Shown in pieces: positions 56,827-64,000 of a stretch of 64,000 bases of DNA (position 1 is the stretch's first letter; each line of letters begins with the position of its first letter). The position numbers and the translations under genes are program-made. Below the pieces are notes generated by a model. The model saw nothing but the letters and a program-made list of their open reading frames with translations, searched no databases and was not told where the DNA came from. Source of the stretch: Paenilisteria newyorkensis (GTDB taxonomy: Bacteria > Bacillota > Bacilli > Lactobacillales > Listeriaceae); contig NZ_JNFB01000035.1 in assembly GCF_000766145.1 (NCBI RefSeq), forward strand, positions 215,215 through 279,214, given 5' to 3'.

Positions 56827-58074
56827 CTATTCTTGTTTCACCGTTCTCGTTGCAGGCCTAAGCGCCCAGAACGTCATCATCACGCCAACAAGCCCGCAGA
56901 ACAATATGAATAAGGCCATGCCATACTTTCCAATATACGGTGAAAACATCAGACTCCCAGCTCCAATTAATTTGCCAATTTGAAAAACAAAACCGTTAAA
57001 CGCCATGTAAGTTCCGCGCATCGAGTCCTCCACAATATCTGCAAGAATAGTTTGCCGCGTTGGCACGTAAAGCAGTTCCCCGACAGATAAAATAATCGTG
57101 GCACCAAAAAGTACCCACACGCTATCCGTAAACGCACATATCGCGAACCCTAACGCAAAAATCATAAAACCAATATACATCCATTTTTGCAAACTGCGAT
57201 CCCGAACCCATTTTGCAATCGGCGCTGTGAAAAGCACAATCATCATCGTGTTGACCAATGTCAAAATACTGACTAGCTTCACGCCATCAAATGGTATATT
57301 TCCAAGCCAACCGAAGCTATATATCATCGGCGGAAATACATCAGCTAGCCGTACCGAAATAAAATTATTGCGCTGAAATTCAATCGATAATACCGCGATT
57401 CCTCCCGCTGTGAACCATAGAAAGCGCGCATCATACAAAATCTTCTGATAACTCCGAAACAAACTTCTTATCCCCGCATCACTAACCGCATTATTCCCGT
57501 GCTGTTCCAACGTTTCCGAAATCAGCGTAATCGTCAGCCATGTCGTCACAAGCGACATCACGAGCAAACCGATGAGCAGTTCGAATAAATAACTCTGGAA
57601 AAACCAGCCGCCGATAACGACACCAATCATCACCGATAAATTATTCGCCCAGTAATTAATCGAATACATGTAAGCCCGCTCCTCACGCGTACTCACATCA
57701 ATCAACATGGCGTCACTGGCAGGAATCGTAAACCCTTGCGATACCGCAATCAAAAGCAATGCTACAAACGTCAACCACGGCGACACCATCCAAGGCGAAT
57801 TCACGAACAGCATCAATGCAAACGCCCCAACCTTCACCCACTCTCCCCAAACCATCAATTTTCGCCGTCCAATATGATCCGCCAAATGCCCGCCATAAAT
57901 ACTCGCTATAAACTGCACAGCAATGTTGATCATCAATAAAATACCCGCGACACCAATATTAATCTCCTTCGCAAAATAAATCGCCATAAACGGAAATACC
58001 ATCGAACCAATCAGTTTACTCAAAAACGAAATACCTATCCGCGCCTTGATATTGGGATGCAATGTACGAAACAT
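56827..58074 (-). CDS. MFS transporter
   Basis: 415 aa, about twelve membrane segments. The loop 2-3 motif GGHLADHIGRRKLMVWGE (MFS motif A, GxxxDxxGRR) and the repeat-like IAKWVRDRSLQKW in the second half assign it to drug/sugar-type MFS exporters. ATG 58072-58074 is 8 nt from GGAGG; GTG 58083 is an alternative. Divergently transcribed from an SgrR-type regulator across a 102-bp gap, which suggests local regulation. Substrate unknown. Confidence 0.87.
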   Translation of the reverse strand: MFRTLHPNIKARIGISFLSKLIGSMVFPFMAIYFAKEINIGVAGILLMINIAVQFIASIYGGHLADHIGRRKLMVWGEWVKVGAFALMLFVNSPWMVSPWLTFVALLLIAVSQGFTIPASDAMLIDVSTREERAYMYSINYWANNLSVMIGVVIGGWFFQSYLFELLIGLLVMSLVTTWLTITLISETLEQHGNNAVSDAGIRSLFRSYQKILYDARFLWFTAGGIAVLSIEFQRNNFISVRLADVFPPMIYSFGWLGNIPFDGVKLVSILTLVNTMMIVLFTAPIAKWVRDRSLQKWMYIGFMIFALGFAICAFTDSVWVLFGATIILSVGELLYVPTRQTILADIVEDSMRGTYMAFNGFVFQIGKLIGAGSLMFSPYIGKYGMALFILFCGLVGVMMTFWALRPATRTVKQE

Positions 58075-58118
58075 TGACTTCACCTCCTAAACATAGTATA
58101 ACTAGTTTTAAAAAGGAG

Positions 58119-58154
58119 AAAAAGGGATAATATCATATTTTTTTGTCCCCTTTT
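58119..58154. promoter_or_regulatory. Inverted repeat between MFS and regulator genes
   Basis: AAAAAGGGA (58119-58127) and TCCCCTTTT (58146-58154) form an imperfect dyad (one extra C) in the divergent intergenic region; a candidate operator for the SgrR-type protein. Confidence 0.4.
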
Positions 58155-58176
58155 ATCATTAGAAGGAGGTCCTATC

Positions 58177-59907
58177 ATGCGCGATCTTGCCTATTACGAT
58201 ATGCGTGCTTTTTTATCGGAGAGACAAATCGGCGATACAGCCACATTTCGTCTGAACGAACTAGCTGAAAAATGGGAATGTAGCGACAAAAACGTCAAGC
58301 GAAAACTTAAAAAATACCAAGAACTCGAATTTTGCCAGTACCAGCCTGGTCGCGGACGCGGAAACGCCTCCCAAATAACCTTCACACAGAGCTTCCAATC
58401 AGAAATCGAGGACTTTATCCGTACCGCAGTCGAGCAAGAAAATCTGGATAAACTGCTCACCCTTTTACAGCTAAATATTCCACGCGAATGGTTTAGCGCC
58501 GTATCCTCCGAAATGAACGAGCTATTTGGACTTCATACCGAAAAAGGCGATCAAGATATACTGCGCCTCGTCATCGCCCGCCCATTTAGCATTCTTGACC
58601 CGCTGCACACATCGATTAACATGGAAAGTTCCCTACTTCTTCAACTCGGCGACCCACTCGTTCGTTTCGACACGACGACAAACACCGTCATGCCTTGCAT
58701 CGCGCACCATTGGAAAAGGGAGAATAATAGCACAACCTGGACATTCTACATCAGAAAAGGAATCCCATTTCATCACGGCAGAACATTGACGAGTACCGAC
58801 ATTCGCCACACCCTTGAAAAAGCCATGCAAAAAGGAACCGTGACTCATTGGTATCTAAGGGATATCGCGCGCATCGAGCTCCCATCCGAAAACAAAATCA
58901 CGATTCACCTTCGCACCCCTAATCCCTTTTTCATTCGCTATCTTTGCTTGGGAAATCTCGTCATCCTGCCGCACGACATCCCATTCGACGAGTATAAATG
59001 GATCAGCACCGGCGCCTTCAAAATGACAAAAAGAACCTCTCAAAAACTGATTTTAGAGGCATTCGATTCTCATTTCCTAGAACGCCCATTTCTCGATCGC
59101 ATTGAGTTCTGGCTCGTAAAAGATCAGGCTAATCCCGCCATCACCGTTACAAATATGGGAAACCCGGACAATAACGACTACACAGACCACGCAACAAGAG
59201 ATTATGGCGTCAATATTGTCACCTTCAATTTCAAGCACTGCACTTTTGCACATCAGCCAGCATTCCGCGAAGCCTTTTACCACTTACTAGACCCACAAAG
59301 AATGCTTCACGATTTAGAGAATCACGAAGAAACCGAGGCCTCCAGCTACTTTTTCCATAAATCCAGCCCGCAAAAAAGGGATTCGAGTAAAATAGAAGCA
59401 TTGTTGAAAACCGCCCAGTATAACGGTGAAACATTGCAATTTGCGGTTCTCTCACACGCAAAAACAATTCGCCAAGGGCATTGGATAGTGGAGCAAGCTA
59501 CCAAATTTGGCATTTCCCTTGCGTTGCGAGTGATCGATCTCAGCTCTGAATTTTATCAAGCCAGTCAATGGGAAGATGTCGACATTGCTATGAGCGCCGA
59601 TGTCCCAAGTACTGATATTGAGATTGCGTTTATGGACTTTTACGGAAATCCTAATTTGGCCCCGCAACGTTTTTTGGCAAAAAAAGAGCTCCAACACATC
59701 GAGGAGCTACTACATCAAGCGCGACAATGTGCCGAATTCAGTGAGCGCGATCATTTTTACGACCAAATAGAGGACTTTGTACGCGATAATCACCTGCTCC
59801 TTTTCCTGGAACACCTCACCAAACACCAATTCATCCACGCCACGATCAAGACCGAAGACAAGCACGTATTCGGCCACTTAAACTTGAAAAAACTATGGAT
59901 TGACTAG
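58177..59907 (+). CDS. SgrR-type transcriptional regulator (HTH plus solute-binding domain)
   Basis: 576 aa. N-terminal winged-helix domain about residues 1-110 (FRLNELAEKWECSDKNVKRK), then an SBP_bac_5 (oligopeptide-binding-protein-like) domain about 135-520 with WTFYIRKGIPFHHGRTLTST and KWISTGAFKMTKRTSQKLIL. No signal peptide, so it is cytoplasmic, as expected of SgrR-type sensors. E. coli SgrR responds to sugar-phosphate stress and lies beside the MFS gene setA; the same pairing here is notable, but ligand identity is open. ATG 58177 with AGAAGGAGG upstream. Confidence 0.85.
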   Translation: MRDLAYYDMRAFLSERQIGDTATFRLNELAEKWECSDKNVKRKLKKYQELEFCQYQPGRGRGNASQITFTQSFQSEIEDFIRTAVEQENLDKLLTLLQLNIPREWFSAVSSEMNELFGLHTEKGDQDILRLVIARPFSILDPLHTSINMESSLLLQLGDPLVRFDTTTNTVMPCIAHHWKRENNSTTWTFYIRKGIPFHHGRTLTSTDIRHTLEKAMQKGTVTHWYLRDIARIELPSENKITIHLRTPNPFFIRYLCLGNLVILPHDIPFDEYKWISTGAFKMTKRTSQKLILEAFDSHFLERPFLDRIEFWLVKDQANPAITVTNMGNPDNNDYTDHATRDYGVNIVTFNFKHCTFAHQPAFREAFYHLLDPQRMLHDLENHEETEASSYFFHKSSPQKRDSSKIEALLKTAQYNGETLQFAVLSHAKTIRQGHWIVEQATKFGISLALRVIDLSSEFYQASQWEDVDIAMSADVPSTDIEIAFMDFYGNPNLAPQRFLAKKELQHIEELLHQARQCAEFSERDHFYDQIEDFVRDNHLLLFLEHLTKHQFIHATIKTEDKHVFGHLNLKKLWID

Positions 59908-60287
59908 AAAACTAATAAAATACTCTTCACGATTCCTGTCACGAATAGCAATAAATACAAAATCGCGAAAGCAAAGAAACAAATGCGCCAATAGCCACGA
60001 ATCACTTTGCGAAAATTAATATCCCCTTGCGACTTGGCGTAGAGCGCGACAAATAGAATACCGATCAAGAATAGCAACAATAAAATATAGAGCAAAAATG
60101 ACTGATCAAATAGCACAATCATGAAGAAATGATCCGCTAAAATCAGAAAGAACGTCGTCACATCTGCGCTTCGCTTCACCGCTTTGGGCGTTCTTTTTGT
60201 CATATATTGCGTCACCATGAAGGTCACTGTAAAAATAAGTACTGGGGCGACAATAACAAGCGCCGTCATATTTGTTAACCAATTCAC
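59904..60287 (-). CDS. DUF3397 membrane protein
   Basis: 127 aa, four hydrophobic segments (about 5-25, 43-60, 62-82, 100-124) with basic loops (TKRTPKAVKRSADV). Matches the DUF3397 family of Bacillota, of unknown function. ATG overlaps the panE stop by 4 nt, so it is translated with panE. Its 3' end overlaps that of the convergent SgrR-type gene by 4 bp. Confidence 0.82.
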   Translation of the reverse strand: MNWLTNMTALVIVAPVLIFTVTFMVTQYMTKRTPKAVKRSADVTTFFLILADHFFMIVLFDQSFLLYILLLLFLIGILFVALYAKSQGDINFRKVIRGYWRICFFAFAILYLLLFVTGIVKSILLVF

Positions 60288-61174
60288 TGTAAGTATTCTC
60301 CTTCTAGCCCTTTCACCAGGCCGTATAATGTTTCAGAAATCGGCGCTACTTTTCCTTGTTCTTGCGCAAGTTTGACGACTGCGCCTGAAATACTCGCAAT
60401 CTCCGTTTTTCGCTTCTCTCGTACATCTGTTGCCATCGAGGAAAAGTTAGCCGATGTCGCCTTACATATCGCCGTCACTTTTTCTAACGCATTCTCCAGG
60501 TCCAGTATATCCGCGACTTCCCGCGTCAGTTTTACCAGGAGTTCATTCCAAGATTCATTATGTATCAAAGCACCATTTTGCACGCCAAGAACGGCTGTCA
60601 ACGGATTAATCACCGCGTTCGCCAATAACTTATTATAAACCATTTCTTTAAAATCTGCTTGCTGTAAAAAGGGAAAGGCGGGATTAGACATCATGATAGG
60701 ATATAACGCCTCATTTGGCTCCCCTCGATAAACGGCCCAATTCGTTTGGCCTGCCCCGCGCCAGACTACCGTTGTAGCATCAATTTTCCCAGCACCGTGT
60801 TCACATGTCCCAAGTAGGATGTTTTTTTGCGGTAGATTGGGAAGTAGAGCTAGGTGCGCTATGCCGTTTTGTAAGAATAGCAGTGGAGTGTTTGTCGGGA
60901 TTCTCGTGAGGGTATCCATCAAATCTTCTAGTTGGTAGGATTTCACGGTTATGATGATGAGATCCACTGCAGTGAAATCAGCCTCGGTGATGGGCGTTGC
61001 GTGGACATCGGTATGGGTCTTTACCCCATCGACAACGACTGTTATCCCGCCTTTTTTCGTGATAATGTCGGCTTGTTCCTTCGTTCTTGTGTAAAGCGTC
61101 ACGTTTGTTCGCAATAGACCAGCGTATAAAAGTCCCAAGGCTCCTGCGCCAATAATGCCTACTCGATAGGTCAT
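60284..61174 (-). CDS. panE: 2-dehydropantoate 2-reductase
   Basis: NADPH reduction of ketopantoate to pantoate for coenzyme A. 296 aa. Rossmann IGAGALGLLYAGLL, VKSYQLEDLM, LQNGIAH, CEHGAGKI and the catalytic Lys/Asn in YNKLLANAVINPLTAVLGV. Start ATG 61172-61174 (MTYRVGIIG) after GAGGAGGGA; a frame to 61234 has no signal. Paralogous hydroxyacid reductases share these motifs, but context in Listeria supports PanE. Confidence 0.88.
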   Translation of the reverse strand: MTYRVGIIGAGALGLLYAGLLRTNVTLYTRTKEQADIITKKGGITVVVDGVKTHTDVHATPITEADFTAVDLIIITVKSYQLEDLMDTLTRIPTNTPLLFLQNGIAHLALLPNLPQKNILLGTCEHGAGKIDATTVVWRGAGQTNWAVYRGEPNEALYPIMMSNPAFPFLQQADFKEMVYNKLLANAVINPLTAVLGVQNGALIHNESWNELLVKLTREVADILDLENALEKVTAICKATSANFSSMATDVREKRKTEIASISGAVVKLAQEQGKVAPISETLYGLVKGLEGEYLQ

Positions 61175-61337
61175 GTGGTTCCCTCCTCTTTTATAGCTTG
61201 GCTCTATTTTAGCAAAATTTTGTGTATTTTGCATTTTTGATGGTACGTTTTTTTAGGTATGATTGGTGGTTTGATTTTTTGGGACTAAAAACTACTGGGG
61301 TTTATGTGTTCAACTATGTTTGGGTGGTATAGAAAAT

Positions 61338-61546
61338 CTGGTTTTCAGTTTCAATATTTTTTTCGTGGGGATTCTTGGTTTGGTGTTTAAGAGCCACTGG
61401 GGGATTACATGCTCGCTTTGCTCTCATGCATATTGAGGCTCTTGGTTTTCAATCTTATTGTTTGTTTTGTCGGGATTCTTGGTTTGGTGTTTTAAGAGCC
61501 GCTGGGGGATTACATGCTCGCTTTGCTCTCATGCATATTGAGGCTC
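61338..61546 (+). repeat. Tandem duplication of a ~103-bp unit
   Basis: Two units (about 61338-61440 and 61441-61546) share TGGTTTTCA, GGGATTCTTGGTTTGGTGTT, AAGAGCC, CTGGGGGATTACATGCTCGC and TTTGCTCTCATGCATATTGA with few differences. The frame is open across both, but no start signal or family supports a protein. It occupies the panE-rpmF gap (61175-61668). The second unit runs on into E2. Confidence 0.75.
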
Positions 61547-61583
61547 TAATTCAGCATAGTACGCTTCATAAGAGCCTCAACAA
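61514..61583 (+). repeat. Dispersed repeat E2, copy 3
   Basis: TTGAGGCTCT (61538-61547) and AGAGCCTCAA (61571-61580) form a perfect 10-bp dyad, the best-preserved E2 copy. The first tandem unit (61409-61442) has only the left half. Confidence 0.75.
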
Positions 61584-61587
61584 CAAT

Positions 61588-61629
61588 AAAAAAACCGAGA
61601 AGATCCATGGCGTCTTCTCGGTTTTTTTA
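61588..61629. terminator. Bidirectional terminator at the rpmF 3' end
   Basis: ACCGAGAAGA (61593-61602) and TCTTCTCGGT (61613-61622) form a perfect 10-bp stem with runs of seven T on both sides. Confidence 0.92.
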
Positions 61630-61668
61630 TGTGACAAGCGTACGTATCGCTTGCTTTGTTCACGCAAT

Positions 61669-61845
61669 TTAGTTGCTTTCTACTACTTCTTTGCCGTTAT
61701 ATTGACCACATTCAGGACAAATACGGTGAGAAAGTTTGTACTCGCCACAATTAGGGCATTCAACCATACCAGGCACTTGTAATTTGAAGTGCGTACGACG
61801 CTTGCGTTTTTTTGCTTTAGATGTTCTTCTAAAAGGTACTGCCAT
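61669..61845 (-). CDS. rpmF: Ribosomal protein bL32
   Basis: 58-aa large-subunit protein. [20 protein letters not shown] opening; zinc ribbon [17 protein letters not shown] is complete (CxxC...CxxC), so this is the zinc-binding form. ATG 61843-61845 follows GGAGG; the frame continues upstream to 61896 without a signal. Operon with yceD. Confidence 0.96.
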   Translation of the reverse strand: MAVPFRRTSKAKKRKRRTHFKLQVPGMVECPNCGEYKLSHRICPECGQYNGKEVVESN

Positions 61846-61941
61846 TTCCATACACCTCCTTCGCGACTTCAGGATATCTCCTTGATCGCAATCCATCTAA
61901 GAAAAATTTCTTTCTCTTAAAATATATTCCAGCTCTTAGAA

Positions 61942-62469
61942 TTAGTCTTCTTTCTTATCAAAGAAATCGGCTAATCCTGCAAGACGAGGATCCACTTTCT
62001 TTTCTTCTTGTTTTGCTTGTTGTTCCAGCTCTTCTTCTGTTATCACGTTCCAATCGTTTCCTTCTGACAACGCGTTCTCCACATTATCGCTGTAAACTTG
62101 CATCGGAATCTCCAACAAAAGTAATTCTTCAATCACTGGTAACGCATCAATTTTATCGCCGTCCATCATATGATGTGTCTCGTCCAATACCTTCTCCTCT
62201 TTGTTCACATACGTTTCCACAGATTTGATATGATACGGGTAAATAACATCTTCAAACGTTCTGGCACATGGTAATACAAAGGTTCCGTCTAAAACAAGAT
62301 CAATCAAAACCGAATCTTGACGCACCGAAATGTCCCCAGAAACCTTTACTAGGCTCGCTGAACGAACATCGTGATTGTGCTCTTTCAAGTATTCTGTCAC
62401 ATCTATTTCCTGCTCAAACGGCACTTTCTTACCGCGGTATTTCTGTAGTTGAATTAATGACCATTTCAT
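61942..62469 (-). CDS. yceD: DUF177 / YceD rRNA-accumulation protein
   Basis: 175 aa, the conserved partner of rpmF across bacteria, linked to 23S rRNA accumulation. N-terminal IQLQKYRGKKVPFEQEIDVT, Cys-containing TFVLPCARTFEDV (the CARC-type motif) and C-terminal VDPRLAGLADFFDKKED. ATG 62469. It lies 96 bp upstream of the rpmF start. Confidence 0.9.
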   Translation of the reverse strand: MKWSLIQLQKYRGKKVPFEQEIDVTEYLKEHNHDVRSASLVKVSGDISVRQDSVLIDLVLDGTFVLPCARTFEDVIYPYHIKSVETYVNKEEKVLDETHHMMDGDKIDALPVIEELLLLEIPMQVYSDNVENALSEGNDWNVITEEELEQQAKQEEKKVDPRLAGLADFFDKKED

Positions 62470-62734
62470 CGTTTATCACTCCAAGCGCAACAAAAAATAT
62501 TATAGACTTTTCTAAGCCTTTTGTCAATCCCTATTTCCTAAGCGAACCATGTTCTCCCGCCCGATTTTGTGGTATTCTGGAAGTAATCAGAAATAACGAC
62601 CAGCGAATTTCTTTCAAAACGGCTCACTTACTCAGTCTAACATGATTTACGTGCCAAACTCAAATGGAAGACTCAGCTAGTTTTTTAGAGCGCATCGTTT
62701 TACTCGATATTATTGTGACATGGAGTTGATAAAA

Positions 62735-63919
62735 ATGAAAGCAACTGGCATTATCGTGGAGTATAATCCATTCCACAACGGGCATTTATTGCATTTGCAA
62801 GAAGCCAGGAAACAGACGCAAGCTGATGTTGTCATCGCTGTTATGAGCGGCTCTTTTTTGCAGCGAGGCGAACCGGCACTCTTGCCAAAATGGGAGCGTG
62901 CGCAGATGGCCGTTGACGCGGGTGTGGATCTTGTCGTGGAACTTCCTTTTCATTTTGCGACACAACAAGCCGCGATTTTTGCGAACGGAGCCGTCGAAAT
63001 CTTAGATGCGCTAGGTGTGCAGTCAATCTTTTTTGGTAGTGAAAATGGGGATGCGAATGCTTTTAGCTCTGCGGCCAAGATACTGACGGAACAAGATGTC
63101 CCTTTTAAAGCTGCTATGCGACGTTTTTTGGATGATAAGAAGAATAGTTATGCAACAGCCTGGAATGCCGCTATTCACGAACTAGCGCCCGATTTGACGC
63201 TTGATTTAGCGCAACCGAATAATATTCTAGGATTCCATTATGCGCGCGCAATCGCTGAACAGGGAAAAGCCATTGAAATCGCGACGATGGCGAGGCAAAA
63301 TGCGGCCTATCACGACGAGAATCCAACGCACCATTCTATTGCGAGCGCCACTGCTATTCGAACGATGCTACTAGGAAACGACTGGAAAAAAGTCCGCCAA
63401 TACGTTCCCGATACCACCTTGCGCCTTTTACAGAAGTTTCGCGAAACGCATTCCTTTGTCTCCTGGGATGATTTTTGGCCACTGCTGAAATACCAACTTG
63501 TTACCGCACCCATCTCCCAGCTTCAGAGCACACGCGGCGTCTCAGAAGGCATCGAAAACCGATTACAGCAAGCGGCACTTCACGCGACCAATTTTGACGA
63601 ATTTCTGGCTGCAACAAGAACGAAACGCTATAGCAACGCACGCATCAAACGCACAGCCTTGCAAATACTAGCGCAACAATCGGAAACGACGACGACGCAA
63701 AACTACATCCGACTTTTAGGCATGTCAACCACTGGACAGCGATATCTCGGCCGAATCAAAAAAAACATCGCATTACCAATCATCAGCACCGCCTCCAAAG
63801 CAAATCCTGCCTTGATTGAAAACGATATCCGTGCAACAAAACTATATTCCTTCGCACCGACGCTAGAAAACCAGATTTTGCGCGATTTTCATACATCTCC
63901 ATACAGAAAAAATCCTTAA
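62735..63919 (+). CDS. tmcAL: tRNA(Met) cytidine acetate ligase
   Basis: Forms N4-acetylcytidine at the wobble base of elongator tRNA-Met using acetate and ATP (B. subtilis TmcAL/YlbM). 394 aa. Nucleotidyltransferase motif VEYNPFHNGHLLHL, then VVIAVMSGSFLQRGEPALL, VDLVVELPF and ASATAIRTML. ATG 62735 with GGAG 9 nt upstream. Divergent from yceD. It ends 4 bp before the inverted repeat of an IS3-family element and appears intact. Confidence 0.92.
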   Translation: MKATGIIVEYNPFHNGHLLHLQEARKQTQADVVIAVMSGSFLQRGEPALLPKWERAQMAVDAGVDLVVELPFHFATQQAAIFANGAVEILDALGVQSIFFGSENGDANAFSSAAKILTEQDVPFKAAMRRFLDDKKNSYATAWNAAIHELAPDLTLDLAQPNNILGFHYARAIAEQGKAIEIATMARQNAAYHDENPTHHSIASATAIRTMLLGNDWKKVRQYVPDTTLRLLQKFRETHSFVSWDDFWPLLKYQLVTAPISQLQSTRGVSEGIENRLQQAALHATNFDEFLAATRTKRYSNARIKRTALQILAQQSETTTTQNYIRLLGMSTTGQRYLGRIKKNIALPIISTASKANPALIENDIRATKLYSFAPTLENQILRDFHTSPYRKNP

Positions 63920-63923
63920 TCAG

Positions 63924-64000
63924 TGTACTGAACCCCAAAAGTTGGACCAAATTTAATTAGACTTCTTGGCTGGCCTGAAGACGGTATTCTACCGGACTCA
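63924..64000 (-). mobile_element. IS3-family insertion sequence, end only
   Basis: TGTACTGAACCCCAAAAGTT followed by GGAC at 63924-63947 is the terminal inverted repeat type of IS3-family elements (IS150-like), and the transposase reading frame ends just inside it. The rest of the element lies past the right edge. Confidence 0.85.
63957..64000 (-). CDS. IS3-family transposase OrfB, last codons
   Basis: Minus strand reads SPVEYRLQASQEV then TAA (stop 63957-63959). This matches the usual end of IS3-family OrfB (LSPVEYR). Partial, cut by the window edge. Confidence 0.8.
   Translation of the reverse strand, partial: SPVEYRLQASQEV

Noticed and set aside
61375..61782. 135-aa open frame through the tandem repeats and the rpmF terminator
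   Set aside because: Openness is explained by the repeated unit; there is no ribosome binding site, it crosses a strong bidirectional terminator and overlaps rpmF antisense.

Overview
The window looks like chromosome of a Listeria-type bacterium (Bacillota, Listeriaceae), probably one of the higher-GC species outside the L. monocytogenes group. The basis is gene content and order: lysA-punA-xerD-fur-fhu, a TetR/ABC cassette, nudF, xpaC-telA, dinB, rnz, zwf, the ilv-leu operon, cspB, dapF, ileS, divIVA-ylm-fts-mur-mra (dcw cluster), rpmF-yceD and tmcAL follow the Listeria backbone, and proteins such as CspB, Fur and the dcw set are recognisably of that type. Species assignment is inference. 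I see no rRNA, tRNA, CRISPR array or prophage. The only insertion sequence is the end of an IS3-family element cut by the right edge.

Layout. 1-3 kb: lysA (partial), punA, xerD and fur, minus strand. 3-8.3 kb: hydroxamate-siderophore uptake, fhuG-fhuB-fhuD (minus) divergent from fhuC and a ferredoxin/flavodoxin-NADP reductase (plus); both promoters carry Fur boxes, and a near-perfect PerR box precedes fur. 8.3-12.5 kb: a small HNR-repeat protein, an ABC exporter with its own TetR repressor and a double operator, a VOC protein and NudF. 12.7-22.2 kb: xpaC-telA, acetyltransferases, dinB with an SOS box, SDR-rnz, zwf, yueI and small genes. 22.2-33.8 kb: ilvD-ilvB-ilvN-ilvC-leuA-leuB-leuC-leuD-ilvA, one branched-chain amino acid operon led by a 15-codon leader peptide ending V-I-T-I-L-L-L and mutually exclusive hairpins. 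33.9-39.7 kb: cspB with a long leader, a PAP2 phosphatase, dapF, and ileS behind an isoleucine T-box. 39.7-55.8 kb: divIVA, ylmH, ylmG, sepF, ylmE, ftsZ, ftsA, divIB, murG, murD, mraY, murE, pbpB, ftsL, rsmH, mraZ, all minus strand and largely co-transcribed for division and peptidoglycan precursor synthesis. 55.8-64 kb: an ankyrin lipoprotein, a divergent MFS/SgrR-type regulator pair, DUF3397-panE, rpmF-yceD, tmcAL and the IS3 end.

The least explained material is intergenic. At least three families of dispersed, structured repeats occur, named here E1, E2 and E3. E1 (about 120 bp, long terminal inverted repeats, inner hairpin) is at 2.3, 16.4 and 27.8 kb, with a diverged relative at 34.5 kb and a possible excision scar at 18.6 kb. 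E2 (about 70 bp, TTGAGGCTCT/AGAGCCTCAA dyad) is at 2.4, 20.3 and 61.5 kb. E3 (about 100 bp) is at 20.2, 20.4 and 39.3 kb. The stems differ between copies by paired compensatory changes, which suggests selection or copying as folded nucleic acid rather than as protein. The E1 copy at 2.3 kb contains an E2 copy, and one E1 copy lies inside the ilv-leu operon directly before leuA. These elements are the best candidates here for something undescribed. Other points of note are a probable AUU start codon for ylmG, a 10-bp-periodic MraZ operator plus a terminator-like hairpin in the mraZ leader, and a stand-alone protein of three homing-endonuclease-associated repeats.
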